Shown here in pieces: positions 14,679 through 22,045 of a stretch of DNA of 22,045 nucleotides (its first letter is position 1; each line of letters starts with the position of its first letter). The stretch is taken from the IMG/VR virus record IMGVR_UViG_3300008448_000750, positions 1 to 22,045 of that record. One strand, 5' to 3'. The translations under genes were made by a program, and so were the position numbers. Below the pieces are notes generated by a model. It had not been told where the DNA came from. It saw only the letters and a program-made list of their open reading frames with translations, and made no database searches. The DNA is from a virus.

Positions 14679-16943
14679 TTAACTATATAATCCATTATTT
14701 AAAGATATATATCTTTCTGTTCCATATAAATTAGGATCTATATTTGGACTATCTAAACTATATCGGGATACATTAGCTGTTGTAACTGTTTGTAATCTTG
14801 GAACAAATGTATGAATTGGTATAAATTGAAATCCTGTAACTTTAATTAGATGAGGAAGTTGTCCGACTGTAGGATCAAGTGGGTTTAAATCATTATCACT
14901 TATTGCTATCTCCCAAGTAGCATTTTCATCATTCATTTCATATGTTAATCCAGTTATAATACCTGGTTGATCATTGAAATAATCTCCAATAGTTAAATAA
15001 GCAATATTTCCAGCCATATATCCACTACCCATATATTTTGGAGCACATATTGAAGCTAAAAAATTTAATTTTTTATACATTGGAATTAACTCAACTTTTG
15101 ATTGGGCTGCTACTGTCCAAGATAATGAAACTTTTCTATCAAATCCACGGTAAGTATAAAATTTTTCACCTCTTCCTATATATTGAGTTGCCTCCCAATC
15201 TGCAACATACTGGTCTGAGATTTGATCTAAAAATGCTCTAAAAGCAATTACTTTATTATTTGTTTTAATTCTAAATCTAACTAAATCATTGTCAGGAGGT
15301 GGTAAACTTGCAGTATCAGGGTAGATAGGGAAAGCAGTTATTTTATCATATGAATTATAAGAGGCAGCACCAAAGTATTTATTGTCAATTACACCTGCTC
15401 CTGTAACATAACTTTGTAAATGTTTTAAAGAATTATTACCCGGATCACCTAAACCAAATCGTTTTTCAATATTTTCAGTATCATAAGAAGGAGCATTAGA
15501 TAAATTACCAATTATATCTGCTTTATCTTCTATTGTAGGGTTTGTAAAAAGTTTTTTTCTTAAAACAGCTCTAAAATCTTGAAGATTACTCTTGATGCCA
15601 TTTATATTGCCCGTAAACGGTGCTCCTAGTGAATAAGCATTTTCTATATCAGCTTGAGTGTATGTAAAATAACCTTCATCAGTAGTTAAAGCAGCACTTC
15701 CTACTTGAGTAGCTACAGAATCTGGGATTCCTAATGAGCCTACATTTCGATATTGTCCATCTATTCCCCCACCTGTAGAATCCGGACCAGTAGTAATAAA
15801 ACCAGTAAACTGAGGATCTGAAAGAAGTGTATTTCCTAATGATCTTTTACTAATACCTAATAATCTATTTCCATTTATAGAAACTCGATTAGGATTTGTA
15901 AATAATTGATAGTCAGCTGAGTATATAATAGACAATCCATCATTTATATCTTCAGTGTAGAGTCCTGAAGGATTGGTGAGGTTGTTAATTCCTGTTCTTT
16001 GATCAGCAAATCTAATGGAAGTTTTTCCTATTCCTAAAAATGAGTCAGGACCTCCGGGGTATCTTAAAATTTCATTAAAATCAGATGCAATGCGGTTATC
16101 TTTTATAAACTTATCATTTTTAGAATCTTCTATATTTACAATTTTAACAGCATATAAATCATATAATCTGTTTTGTCTTGGGGGATTTAAATTGTCAAGA
16201 CGTTCTTTACCTATTTTAACAGCATATAGATTATCATTATTAGTAGCATATGCTCCTATTTCTCTAAATGGATTTAAACCTTGTTTAGGTACATGATATC
16301 CAAAAGCATTTATTCCGGCTTGGACTATAGTATTAATAGGACTATATAATCCCTCATTAAAAGTAAGTCTTCCGTCACTTGTTTGAGTATTAACAGCTGT
16401 TCTAGAAAGTATATTTTGTTTTATAGCAAATCCAATTCCCCTCCAACTTTTTGTATCTACAAAATATTTAGTTAACCTAGTGGCATCATTAGATATCCTT
16501 TTAAAAACTAATTGTCCTCCTCTAATTACAAAATCTGGACCTCCGGTTCCTGTTGAAGGAATAAAAACATTAAGATTAGCATTAATATCAGGATTTGCGC
16601 TGATGTCAATATTAGTATTTGTAGCAATTTCTATTCCGGCTCCAATCCCTGCTCCTAATATTGCTCCACCTAAAGCTCCAGGAAGTAGTCCAACAACAGC
16701 TCCAGCTATTGCTCCAATTTTTCCTCCTTTAATTGCTGCTGATGTTATATCTATATCATTAGTAAAATTAACAGATGCATCTACATTACTATTAACCGAA
16801 ACACTTCCATCAACTGAAATATTGTTGTTAAGAGTATCAGGAATGCCTGTTACCACATAAGGTTGATTAGAAGATCCTCCTCCTGGTTGATCATTACCAA
16901 ACTTAAGAGATTTAAGATTAGTTGCTAGATTAACTAATGGCAT
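14679..16943 (-). CDS. Large baseplate / tail-tube-cap-like protein with an N-terminal glycine zipper
   Basis: The 754-residue protein has a low-complexity N-terminus rich in Asn, Asp and Val (1-70). A glycine zipper follows (about 73-106, with GAIAGAVVGLLPGALGGAI), then a long middle region. The C-terminal part contains FYTYRGFDRKVSLSWTVAAQ, ELIPMYKKLNFLAS and YLTIGDYFNDQPGIITGL. That part resembles tail-tube-like domains seen in baseplate cap proteins such as gp48/gp54, and I assign it there with moderate trust. The start overlaps the stop of the upstream 108-codon gene by one base (TAATG). Position between the tape measure and gp53-like genes fits a part that sits at the tube-baseplate junction. 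Confidence 0.72.
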   Translation of the reverse strand: MPLVNLATNLKSLKFGNDQPGGGSSNQPYVVTGIPDTLNNNISVDGSVSVNSNVDASVNFTNDIDITSAAIKGGKIGAIAGAVVGLLPGALGGAILGAGIGAGIEIATNTNIDISANPDINANLNVFIPSTGTGGPDFVIRGGQLVFKRISNDATRLTKYFVDTKSWRGIGFAIKQNILSRTAVNTQTSDGRLTFNEGLYSPINTIVQAGINAFGYHVPKQGLNPFREIGAYATNNDNLYAVKIGKERLDNLNPPRQNRLYDLYAVKIVNIEDSKNDKFIKDNRIASDFNEILRYPGGPDSFLGIGKTSIRFADQRTGINNLTNPSGLYTEDINDGLSIIYSADYQLFTNPNRVSINGNRLLGISKRSLGNTLLSDPQFTGFITTGPDSTGGGIDGQYRNVGSLGIPDSVATQVGSAALTTDEGYFTYTQADIENAYSLGAPFTGNINGIKSNLQDFRAVLRKKLFTNPTIEDKADIIGNLSNAPSYDTENIEKRFGLGDPGNNSLKHLQSYVTGAGVIDNKYFGAASYNSYDKITAFPIYPDTASLPPPDNDLVRFRIKTNNKVIAFRAFLDQISDQYVADWEATQYIGRGEKFYTYRGFDRKVSLSWTVAAQSKVELIPMYKKLNFLASICAPKYMGSGYMAGNIAYLTIGDYFNDQPGIITGLTYEMNDENATWEIAISDNDLNPLDPTVGQLPHLIKVTGFQFIPIHTFVPRLQTVTTANVSRYSLDSPNIDPNLYGTERYISLNNGLYS

Positions 16944-17269
16944 TAGCCGGGAAGATTAAGAAGATACTGTCCGTTAGAAAAAGAATTGTTAATAGATGGA
17001 GTATTTGGATCGCTTAATGGACCTACAGGAGGTGTTCCATTAATATCTAATAATGAAGGTTGTGGTAGTATATTTCCTACTCCATCATTATATGATTGAT
17101 ATGCATTATTTACATCTCCAAAATTAGATCCGTTTAATGAATACCCGGGTTGAGTGCCATCAGTATGTAATTTTGATTGTTGGGTTGCTCCTGGGTTTGT
17201 AGGAGGAGTTTGTCCATTTCCGTAAGAGTAAACAGATCCTTGTCCTGTTAATTTATCAAAAAGTCCCAT
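16943..17269 (-). CDS. Small Gly/Asn/Pro-rich late protein of unknown function
   Basis: The 108-residue protein is low in complexity: Gly, Asn, Pro, Ser and Gln dominate, with no hydrophobic helix, cysteine or known motif. It begins MGLFDKLTG, similar to MGLLNLYLA of the next upstream gene, so the two may be related or share an N-terminal signal. Its stop codon overlaps the start of the 754-codon gene by one base, and the two are probably translated together. A candidate late promoter box lies 18 bases before its ATG. It may be a minor structural or adaptor protein, but this is a guess from position only. Confidence 0.7.
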   Translation of the reverse strand: MGLFDKLTGQGSVYSYGNGQTPPTNPGATQQSKLHTDGTQPGYSLNGSNFGDVNNAYQSYNDGVGNILPQPSLLDINGTPPVGPLSDPNTPSINNSFSNGQYLLNLPG

Positions 17270-17287
17270 AATTATATTAGTTTTTTA

Positions 17288-17297
17288 TTATAAATAT
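17288..17297 (-). promoter_or_regulatory. Candidate late promoter box
   Basis: The coding strand reads AATATTTATAAT, and its 3' end lies 18 bases before the ATG at 17269. The same box appears at 20378, 21450 and 22031. It overlaps the stop codon of the upstream gene. Confidence 0.5.
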
Positions 17298-17761
17298 TAC
17301 GAAATATACTCTTTAATAAAGTCAGAATAAGTATTTTGAGCATCAAAAACCGCATTGTCAGCAATTGTTGTCCTAACCCCATATTTTTGAGCAGGTTTGG
17401 AGGGGGCAGGAAAGTATCCTCTTAGTGATTCCGCTCCTGTAGTAGTAACTGGATATTCAGTAGGATCTTTATCTGGACGATAAGGGATTCCTCCATCTAC
17501 ACTTGGGTTTTCTGTATCTAGATTTGTTTTATCAAAAGAATTCAATAATGAATCATTTTCATTTATAGAATTATTTACATTTTGTATATATTCAAGATAA
17601 GTATTAGTTGCACTATATACTTGATCAAAAGGGGTAAGGGGACCAGGATTAGCTGTAGATGTAGGAGTACCCGTGTTCGTAGAAGGATATTGGGTTACTA
17701 AATCCGGGTCAAGAATATTTAGTTGTTCTAAATTGGCTAAGTATAAATTTAATAATCCCAT
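17297..17761 (-). CDS. Small late protein of unknown function downstream of the tape measure
   Basis: The 154-residue protein follows the tape measure gene by 19 bases. It starts with a short hydrophobic helix-like stretch (MGLLNLYLANLEQLNIL), then a Thr/Pro/Ser-rich linker (about 25-42), an Asn/Tyr-rich middle, and a C-terminal part ending with YSDFIKEYIS. No known domain is recognised and there is no cysteine. Repeated YxxYI/YxxFI patterns (NTYLEYIQN near 53-61 and NTYSDFIKEYI at the end) hint at two related helices. A structural or assembly role is likely from the neighbourhood alone. Confidence 0.72.
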   Translation of the reverse strand: MGLLNLYLANLEQLNILDPDLVTQYPSTNTGTPTSTANPGPLTPFDQVYSATNTYLEYIQNVNNSINENDSLLNSFDKTNLDTENPSVDGGIPYRPDKDPTEYPVTTTGAESLRGYFPAPSKPAQKYGVRTTIADNAVFDAQNTYSDFIKEYIS

Positions 17762-17780
17762 TTTATTTATAAATTAAAGT

Positions 17781-20357
17781 TTAAGCAATAGTATAAGTAT
17801 TTGAAGCTACAGCAGTACCAAAATCAGTATTATTTATTTTATTTTCTACTACAATTGGTCTAGCAGCCATTCTAGCAACTTCTTGTTTTACTGCCCTCAT
17901 TTCTTCGAGGAGAGGAGATAAATCAATATTAGAACCTCCTGCTGAAGAAGTAGTAGGTTTATTTAAATTAGTACCTGCTATGACAGTATCATTTGCATCT
18001 AGAGAATAAGTACCTTTTTTACCTGAAACCATTAAACCCCCATCAGGACCTATCATGCCATCTTTAAGAGCTGTAGATTTAGCTGAATTCATTGCTACTA
18101 CTGCAGCTGCAATTCCTGCTATTATAGCAACTGCTCCTATACCTAAAGTCATAGCACTTGCTGTGGTAATAGCTGCTACAGCATTTGCAGCCATAGGTAT
18201 AAGAGCAGTAGCTGCTGCTACTCCAGCTTTAATTAAACCCGGGACCATCTGTGCTGTTATGGCAGTAGCTGCGATTCCTAGAGCTACTGCTATACCTGCA
18301 GTTACTGGGCCCATTTCTGCTAGTGTTTCCGATAGGCCTTTAGTTGGATCAATTAGAGCAGATATTATATTGAATATACCTTGGATTGGTTGTAAAATAA
18401 AACCAACTATTTCGGCTACTCCAGATAATATACTAAATACTGGCATTAATGCATCTGCTACTGTGATGAATATTTCTTTTAATTTTTCAACAGTAGCATT
18501 AAATTTTTCCTGCATATTCATTTGGTTTTTCATATCTTCTAACTCTTTTTTTCCAAGCATTTCTGCTGCTTTTTTAGCACCATACTTTTCTTTAGCAAAT
18601 TCATATGCAGCTTGCTCTTCATCAGTTAGTTTTCTACCTAAATTCCTTAATGCTTCTTGTTCAACTAAAACATTAGCTAATTCATCTCGTTGCATACCAA
18701 CAGATTTAGCTATTGCTTCTTGTTGTAGGCGGTTCATATTAGAAAATTCAGCAGCTGATCCTACATTCCTTGCTATTTCCTCAGCTACTGTAGCATAATC
18801 ATTATTAAGGGCTGCTAAACGAGCTCTTTCCAAATTTAAATCTTTACCAGTTAATAGTTCTGCCTCTAATTCAGCAGTGATAGATTCTTCAAAATTTAAT
18901 AAACTACTAGCAGCATTATCAGCCTGTTCTAGATTCATCCCCACTAATTTAGCTTTAGCGGCTGCTTCTCCTAAAGCTTGAGCTCCCCCTTTTATCGACA
19001 ATTTAATAGCATTAGATACCTTGGAGGTTTCAATCATTAATTGTTTAACATTAAGAGCTTTGCCAGCTTGCATAGCAATTGCTTTAGCACCTCCTAAAAA
19101 TCCAGTAGTAGCTTTTTCAACTTCTTGACCAGTTGATGCAGCATATTTACTCATTTCTATAAATGTCTCATTAGATACTCCAGCTCTTTCTCTTAATTGA
19201 GTCATTAATTCTAGATTAGCTGCATTCATATCTACTTGAGCACCTAGACTTTGACCTATAGCTAAATATGATTCTCTCATACCTCTAGTAGTCACCGCTA
19301 TATCTCCGGACATGTTAGCTATTTGAGTAAGTTGACCTTGAAGATTAAGAGCTTCATTGTAGGTCATATTCATATTTTTAGCTAAATCTCCGGCTCCTGT
19401 ATCTAAAGATTTAATTGCATCTATTAAACCTTCAATTATAAAACTAACAACTATTAAAGGATCCTTTAAATTAGATATAATAGAAGAACCTATAGATTTT
19501 AACCCAGCTCCAAGAACTTTGAATTTATTACCAAATGAATTAACGTCCCCTCCTGCTAAACGAATTGATTCAGCAGTTTCTTCCATTTTTTCTCGAGCTT
19601 CATCAACTCCTAGTTTACTAGCTAAACTACCAAATCCTAATTTATTTAAAGCTGTTTCTAAACCTCCAATTGCTGCTCCACCTAATCCTAATAATTGCTT
19701 AGTATCATTTAATTCATTATTTATATTGTCTATAGAAGACATTAGTTGGTTATAATGAAAATCCTGATCTGATATAATTCCGGAAATATTATTTTGTGCT
19801 GTTTCTGTTTTGGCTAATTCTCTATTAAGTTTTTCTTGTTGTTTTTCAAGTGTATTTAATCTAGATATTTGATCATCTGTAAGATTTTGAATTAAAAGAA
19901 GACTATCTATTTCTGCTTCATTGTTTTGAATAGAGGCATCTAATTGAGCTTTTTTATTATTTAATAAATTTGAAGCTGTAATTAAACGTTCTTTTTCTTG
20001 TTTGGCTTGTTGTTGTAATTTTTCTACTTCTTTTTCGGTAAGTTTAGAAATACCTTTTTGATGGTATTGTATTTTATCAACAATACTGGTTAATTTATTA
20101 AAAGATTTATTAACCTCTTTAACCCCTATATTCGAATTATTAATTTCTTCAACTACATCTCTAAATCCCTGAGCTGCAGAACTAATATCTCTAGTAAATT
20201 CAGCTGCTTCTCTTCTAAGAGATTCAAGCATAACTCGAGCAGCATCTCCAGATTGGTTTAGATTTTCTAAATCTATTCTACTAAGTCCTTTTTCTAAAAG
20301 ATTTGAAAGACGTAATAACTCTTCTAATTCTTTTCTACTTAATGGGGTTTGAGCCAT
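17781..20357 (-). CDS. Tail tape measure protein
   Basis: At 858 residues this is the longest gene in the window, and it lies directly after the two chaperone genes, as tape measure genes do. Residues 1 to about 260 are long coiled coils rich in Leu, Gln, Glu and Lys (for example ITEKEVEKL-like and NTLEKQQEKLNRELAK). Two hydrophobic regions follow near 636-666 and 676-759, with alternating Ala, Gly and Ile as in tape measures that help DNA cross the membrane. The C-terminal DGMIGPDGGLMVSGKKG and DANDTVIAGTNL motifs (about 766-795) are familiar from tape measures of related phages. The protein would run inside the tube and set tail length, which by the usual ~1.5 angstrom per residue would be roughly 130 nm. 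Confidence 0.92.
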   Translation of the reverse strand: MAQTPLSRKELEELLRLSNLLEKGLSRIDLENLNQSGDAARVMLESLRREAAEFTRDISSAAQGFRDVVEEINNSNIGVKEVNKSFNKLTSIVDKIQYHQKGISKLTEKEVEKLQQQAKQEKERLITASNLLNNKKAQLDASIQNNEAEIDSLLLIQNLTDDQISRLNTLEKQQEKLNRELAKTETAQNNISGIISDQDFHYNQLMSSIDNINNELNDTKQLLGLGGAAIGGLETALNKLGFGSLASKLGVDEAREKMEETAESIRLAGGDVNSFGNKFKVLGAGLKSIGSSIISNLKDPLIVVSFIIEGLIDAIKSLDTGAGDLAKNMNMTYNEALNLQGQLTQIANMSGDIAVTTRGMRESYLAIGQSLGAQVDMNAANLELMTQLRERAGVSNETFIEMSKYAASTGQEVEKATTGFLGGAKAIAMQAGKALNVKQLMIETSKVSNAIKLSIKGGAQALGEAAAKAKLVGMNLEQADNAASSLLNFEESITAELEAELLTGKDLNLERARLAALNNDYATVAEEIARNVGSAAEFSNMNRLQQEAIAKSVGMQRDELANVLVEQEALRNLGRKLTDEEQAAYEFAKEKYGAKKAAEMLGKKELEDMKNQMNMQEKFNATVEKLKEIFITVADALMPVFSILSGVAEIVGFILQPIQGIFNIISALIDPTKGLSETLAEMGPVTAGIAVALGIAATAITAQMVPGLIKAGVAAATALIPMAANAVAAITTASAMTLGIGAVAIIAGIAAAVVAMNSAKSTALKDGMIGPDGGLMVSGKKGTYSLDANDTVIAGTNLNKPTTSSAGGSNIDLSPLLEEMRAVKQEVARMAARPIVVENKINNTDFGTAVASNTYTIA

Positions 20358-20376
20358 TTTTTAAACCATTTAATAT

Positions 20377-20400
20377 GTTATAAATATTAAAATTTATAAC
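20377..20400. repeat. Perfect AT-rich inverted repeat in the gap before the tape measure gene
   Basis: GTTATAAAT (20377-20385) and ATTTATAAC (20392-20400) are exact reverse complements separated by six bases. The hairpin would be weak because it holds only one G-C pair, and no U-tract follows. One arm contains the late box, so this may be two opposed boxes in place of a terminator. Confidence 0.7.
20378..20387 (-). promoter_or_regulatory. Candidate late promoter box for the tape measure gene
   Basis: The coding strand reads AATATTTATAAC, ending 20 bases before the ATG at 20357. It is part of a perfect inverted repeat at 20377-20400. Confidence 0.5.
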
Positions 20401-20401
20401 C

Positions 20402-20758
20402 TTATTTATATTTTACACCAGATTTACCTGATGGGGTAATAGGTTTTGGTATACTTTTCCATGCATCTTTATTAACATTACCCATTGGATCTACTAATGT
20501 AGATTTATTATTGCCACCTTTAGAAGAAGCTTTTTCATATTCTTCAGATTCTTTTTTATAAAACTCATTGATTTTATTAAAAGTAAATTGGCGCAACCAT
20601 CTAGGCATATCATAGACGGTTGGCCAATCGTATCCTCCTTTTCCATGAAAACATATTTCATGGATTTGTGTAAATAAATTTGCTCTTACTATTGGAGCGG
20701 TATCAGAAGTCAGGCCAAAAAAACTTAAGCCCAACTGGTATATCGACTCTACTTTCAC
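20402..20758 (-). CDS. 51: gp51-like tail assembly chaperone, probably reached by frameshift from the upstream gene
   Basis: The 118-codon frame overlaps the end of the gp26-like gene by 56 bases, in the +1 (equal to -2) frame. The segment GGYDWPTVYDMPRWLRQF with FNKINEFYKKE (about residues 40-70) resembles gp51-like baseplate and tail chaperones of T4-like phages. The end is a flexible, charged tail. The first codon is GTG at 20758-20756, with no good ribosome site. An in-frame TAA lies a few codons upstream, so either GTG starts it or it is made only as a C-terminal extension of the gp26-like protein. It lies just before the tape measure gene, where tailed phages keep their frameshifted chaperones. 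Confidence 0.75.
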   Translation of the reverse strand: MKVESIYQLGLSFFGLTSDTAPIVRANLFTQIHEICFHGKGGYDWPTVYDMPRWLRQFTFNKINEFYKKESEEYEKASSKGGNNKSTLVDPMGNVNKDAWKSIPKPITPSGKSGVKYK

Positions 20759-21422
20759 TTCCGTCGGGAAAAAAAGTTAGATCAACGTCGGGTTGAACTT
20801 CTTTAACGTGTTTTCTAAATTCCCTCGAGTCTCGAGCTAAAAAATGATTATCAACAAAATCTCGAATTGTTTTAGTTTCTCTATCGCCATTAACTGATGT
20901 AATCATGTATTTTAAACGAGTAGAGAGATCGGGTGATGAATTTTTATTAAGTTTTTTCAATCCTTCTAATTCGGTTTGAATTTTTTGTTCATCACTATGA
21001 GTCAGGATTTTATAAGTAATATGAGTTCCTGTTGATGGAAGAGTATAACTGAATTCATTTACTCCTTTATTTGAGTGTTCGAATGGTTTGTTGTCAATTT
21101 GAGATAGATCAATATTATATTCTTGACCATCGTATTCAAAGGTATAATCTTTTCCATATCCTAAAATACGAGCAGCAACCATAAGTGCATTTTTATCTCC
21201 TACAACTAAGTCATTGTAATTAATTTTAGAAACAATAAGTGCTTGTAATAGTTTATCAAGAACAACACCTTTCTGAATATATGATTGGTTAGTAAGAATA
21301 TCTTCTTCTTTAGCAGTCATATACTTCATTTCAATTTTTCCACTTGAAAGTGGATTGTCTTCAGGGTAAATTAAACCTTTTGAGGGTAGTTCAATAACTT
21401 CTGTTGGGAAATTTTTTTCCAT
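20703..21422 (-). CDS. 26: gp26-like baseplate / tail assembly chaperone
   Basis: The 239-residue protein starts with the family pattern FPTEVIELPSKGLIYPEDNP (residues 5-24). It continues with SGKIEMKYMTAKEEDIL (27-43), typical of the T4 gp26 family, where the protein presents the tape measure or helps hub assembly. A C-terminal segment (DVDLTFFPDGSESRVDI, then VGLKFFWPDF) matches the end of homologues, but the cysteines of their usual zinc-ribbon-like turn are missing. ATG at 21422 is well placed behind a late-type box. The last 18 codons overlap the next gene, and codons 234-236 read TTT TTT TGG, the probable frameshift site. Confidence 0.85.
   Translation of the reverse strand: MEKNFPTEVIELPSKGLIYPEDNPLSSGKIEMKYMTAKEEDILTNQSYIQKGVVLDKLLQALIVSKINYNDLVVGDKNALMVAARILGYGKDYTFEYDGQEYNIDLSQIDNKPFEHSNKGVNEFSYTLPSTGTHITYKILTHSDEQKIQTELEGLKKLNKNSSPDLSTRLKYMITSVNGDRETKTIRDFVDNHFLARDSREFRKHVKEVQPDVDLTFFPDGSESRVDIPVGLKFFWPDF
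20717..20723 (-). other. Seven-T slippery tract inside the gp26/gp51 overlap
   Basis: In the gp26-like frame the coding strand reads AAG TTT TTT TGG, and in the gp51-like frame AGT TTT TTT GGC. A Phe-tRNA on TTT can re-pair after a +1 or a -2 slip, and both lead into the gp51-like frame. The product would be about 339 (+1) or 340 (-2) residues. Confidence 0.55.
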
Positions 21423-21449
21423 AATCTTTATTTAATGTAACTTGTTTTG

Positions 21450-21460
21450 TTATAAATATA
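21450..21460 (-). promoter_or_regulatory. Candidate late promoter box for the chaperone genes
   Basis: The coding strand reads TATATTTATAAC, ending 27 bases before the ATG at 21422, the longest of the four spacings. It lies directly after a terminator, so a new start of transcription is needed here. Confidence 0.5.
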
Positions 21461-21462
21461 AT

Positions 21463-21502
21463 AAAAAGAAAGGAGCTCGCCAAATTTAAGCGAGCTTCTC
21501 CT
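21463..21502 (-). terminator. Rho-independent terminator after the tail tube gene
   Basis: On the coding strand AGGAGAAGCTCGC (21502-21490) pairs with GCGAGCTCCT (21480-21471) to form a 10-bp stem with a three-base bulge and a 9-base loop. TTCTTTTT (21470-21463) follows. It starts 20 bases beyond the tube stop codon and would let the tube be expressed far more than the chaperones. Confidence 0.88.
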
Positions 21503-21522
21503 AAATTTATTTGTATTAAGAA

Positions 21523-22011
21523 CTAGAAGTTCAAAATGCAGTAATCCATTCCTAAGTTAACTGTGATTTCTTGAGCAGCTGCTTCATCATCCCAGCTATA
21601 ATCACCAAATTTAGCAGATTTAATAAATGCTCCTTTGATAATCCATTCTGAAACAATATCACCTACTGGACCTAATACATTAATAGTTACATCTTTCTTG
21701 TAGAAATCTGAATAACCATCACGGCCTGTAACTGATTCATGATGTAAACGTACCCATTCCATTACTGCTTGAGCACCAGAGGGAGTAATAGGATCAAACA
21801 ATGTCATTTCAATATCATCCCATAATGCTTTACCTTTGATTTTACGGTAAACGTTGATATGGTTTAATTTGATTTCATCCATTGTCACACCTACAGCACC
21901 AACTTTTTTAATTACATATGCTGGAACACCGTCCACATACATAATAAAACGGTTTTTTACCTTAGGTTCAAATGCTGTAAAAAATATTTCGTTTGGTGAT
22001 AAAATTGCCAT
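21523..22011 (-). CDS. 19: Tail tube protein, gp19-like
   Basis: The 162-residue protein has the size and pattern of T4 gp19, the subunit that stacks in hexamer rings to form the inner tail tube. Supporting features are KVKNRFIMYVDGVPAYVIKK (residues 17-36), a beta strand pair MDEIKLNHINVYRKIKGKAL (44-63), DDIEMTLFDPITPSGAQAV (65-83), and VSEWIIKGAFIKSAKFGDY (119-137), where the conserved strand and G-D turn sit. It lies upstream of the chaperone and tape measure genes, the normal order. A terminator directly after it, a candidate late box before it and an A-rich leader all point to strong, separate late expression. The sheath gene would be expected just beyond 22045. Confidence 0.9.
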   Translation of the reverse strand: MAILSPNEIFFTAFEPKVKNRFIMYVDGVPAYVIKKVGAVGVTMDEIKLNHINVYRKIKGKALWDDIEMTLFDPITPSGAQAVMEWVRLHHESVTGRDGYSDFYKKDVTINVLGPVGDIVSEWIIKGAFIKSAKFGDYSWDDEAAAQEITVNLGMDYCILNF

Positions 22012-22030
22012 TTTTTTCTATTTTATTTTA

Positions 22031-22040
22031 TTATAAATAT
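22031..22040 (-). promoter_or_regulatory. Candidate late promoter box for the tail tube gene
   Basis: The coding strand reads AATATTTATAAT, ending 19 bases before the ATG at 22011. It is the copy nearest the window edge, so what lies upstream is not visible. Confidence 0.5.
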
Positions 22041-22045
22041 TAGCG

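Noticed and set aside
16480-16860. Plus-strand open frame of 126 codons
   Set aside because: It is antisense to the glycine-zipper part of the 754-residue protein and shows only the mirrored low complexity (Pro, Ala, Ile).
18055-18798. Long plus-strand open frame (247 codons) opposite the tape measure gene
   Set aside because: It is an antisense shadow of the Ala-rich hydrophobic region of the tape measure. Its composition (Ala, Ile, Thr, Ser) mirrors that region, and no separate signals are present.
20769-20775. A second seven-T tract 46 bases upstream of the proposed slip site
   Set aside because: It fits a canonical -1 heptamer (T TTT TTT), but a -1 shift there runs into TGA after a few codons, and the gp51-like frame has a TAA just upstream of this point.
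1-22045. CRISPR arrays, insertion sequences, tRNA genes or integration sites
   Set aside because: I found no regularly spaced repeats, transposase or integrase motifs, or tRNA-like cloverleaves in either strand. The only large repeats are the duplicated cassette parts.

Overview
The window looks like part of a large, AT-rich, T4-like tailed phage (contractile-tail type) that infects a member of the Bacteroidota. The gene families support this: class Ia ribonucleotide reductase, a gp41/DnaB-type helicase, a FEN-type 5'-3' exonuclease, UvsX, a gp32-like single-strand binding protein, a gp19-like tail tube, gp26/gp51-like chaperones, a tape measure and a gp53-like baseplate protein. The host guess is an inference: start codons are preceded by A-rich leaders and not by AGGAGG-type sites, as is usual in Bacteroidota. 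Every gene I can support lies on the minus strand, so transcription runs from high to low coordinates.

Structural (late) half, 22045 down to 8583. The order is tail tube (22011-21523), a hairpin terminator, a gp26-like chaperone (21422-20703) overlapping a gp51-like chaperone (20758-20402) with a seven-T tract inside the overlap, and the 858-residue tape measure (20357-17781). Then come two small low-complexity proteins, a 754-residue baseplate or tube-cap-like protein with a glycine zipper, a gp53/LysM-like protein and a 796-residue baseplate-like protein. The operon ends in a tandemly duplicated two-gene cassette (11932-8583). Each cassette unit is a Cys-His peptidase-like protein carrying the same N-terminal domain, followed by a paralogous protein of unknown function. 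A hairpin-rich terminator region (8501-8582) closes this half. Four gaps in the late half carry the same box, TTATAAATAT on the plus strand (ATATTTATAA on the coding strand), 18-27 bases before a start codon. They are good candidates for late promoters.

Replication and nucleotide half, 8448 down to 1. A compact family A DNA polymerase without a recognisable exonuclease motif is followed by an unknown 152-residue protein, a 140-base gap, the gp32-like protein, UvsX, the 5'-3' exonuclease, the helicase, NrdB, an 86-residue unknown protein and NrdA, which runs off the window. Several of these genes overlap or nearly touch and probably form one operon. Together they would make dNTPs, unwind and copy DNA, remove primers and recombine strands.

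The points most worth checking are the duplicated peptidase cassette with its swapped C-terminal domains, the likely +1/-2 programmed frameshift in the chaperone pair, the shared late box, the exonuclease-less family A polymerase in a T4-like replisome, and the transcript end at 8501-8582. Its loops look complementary to a universally conserved part of 23S rRNA.
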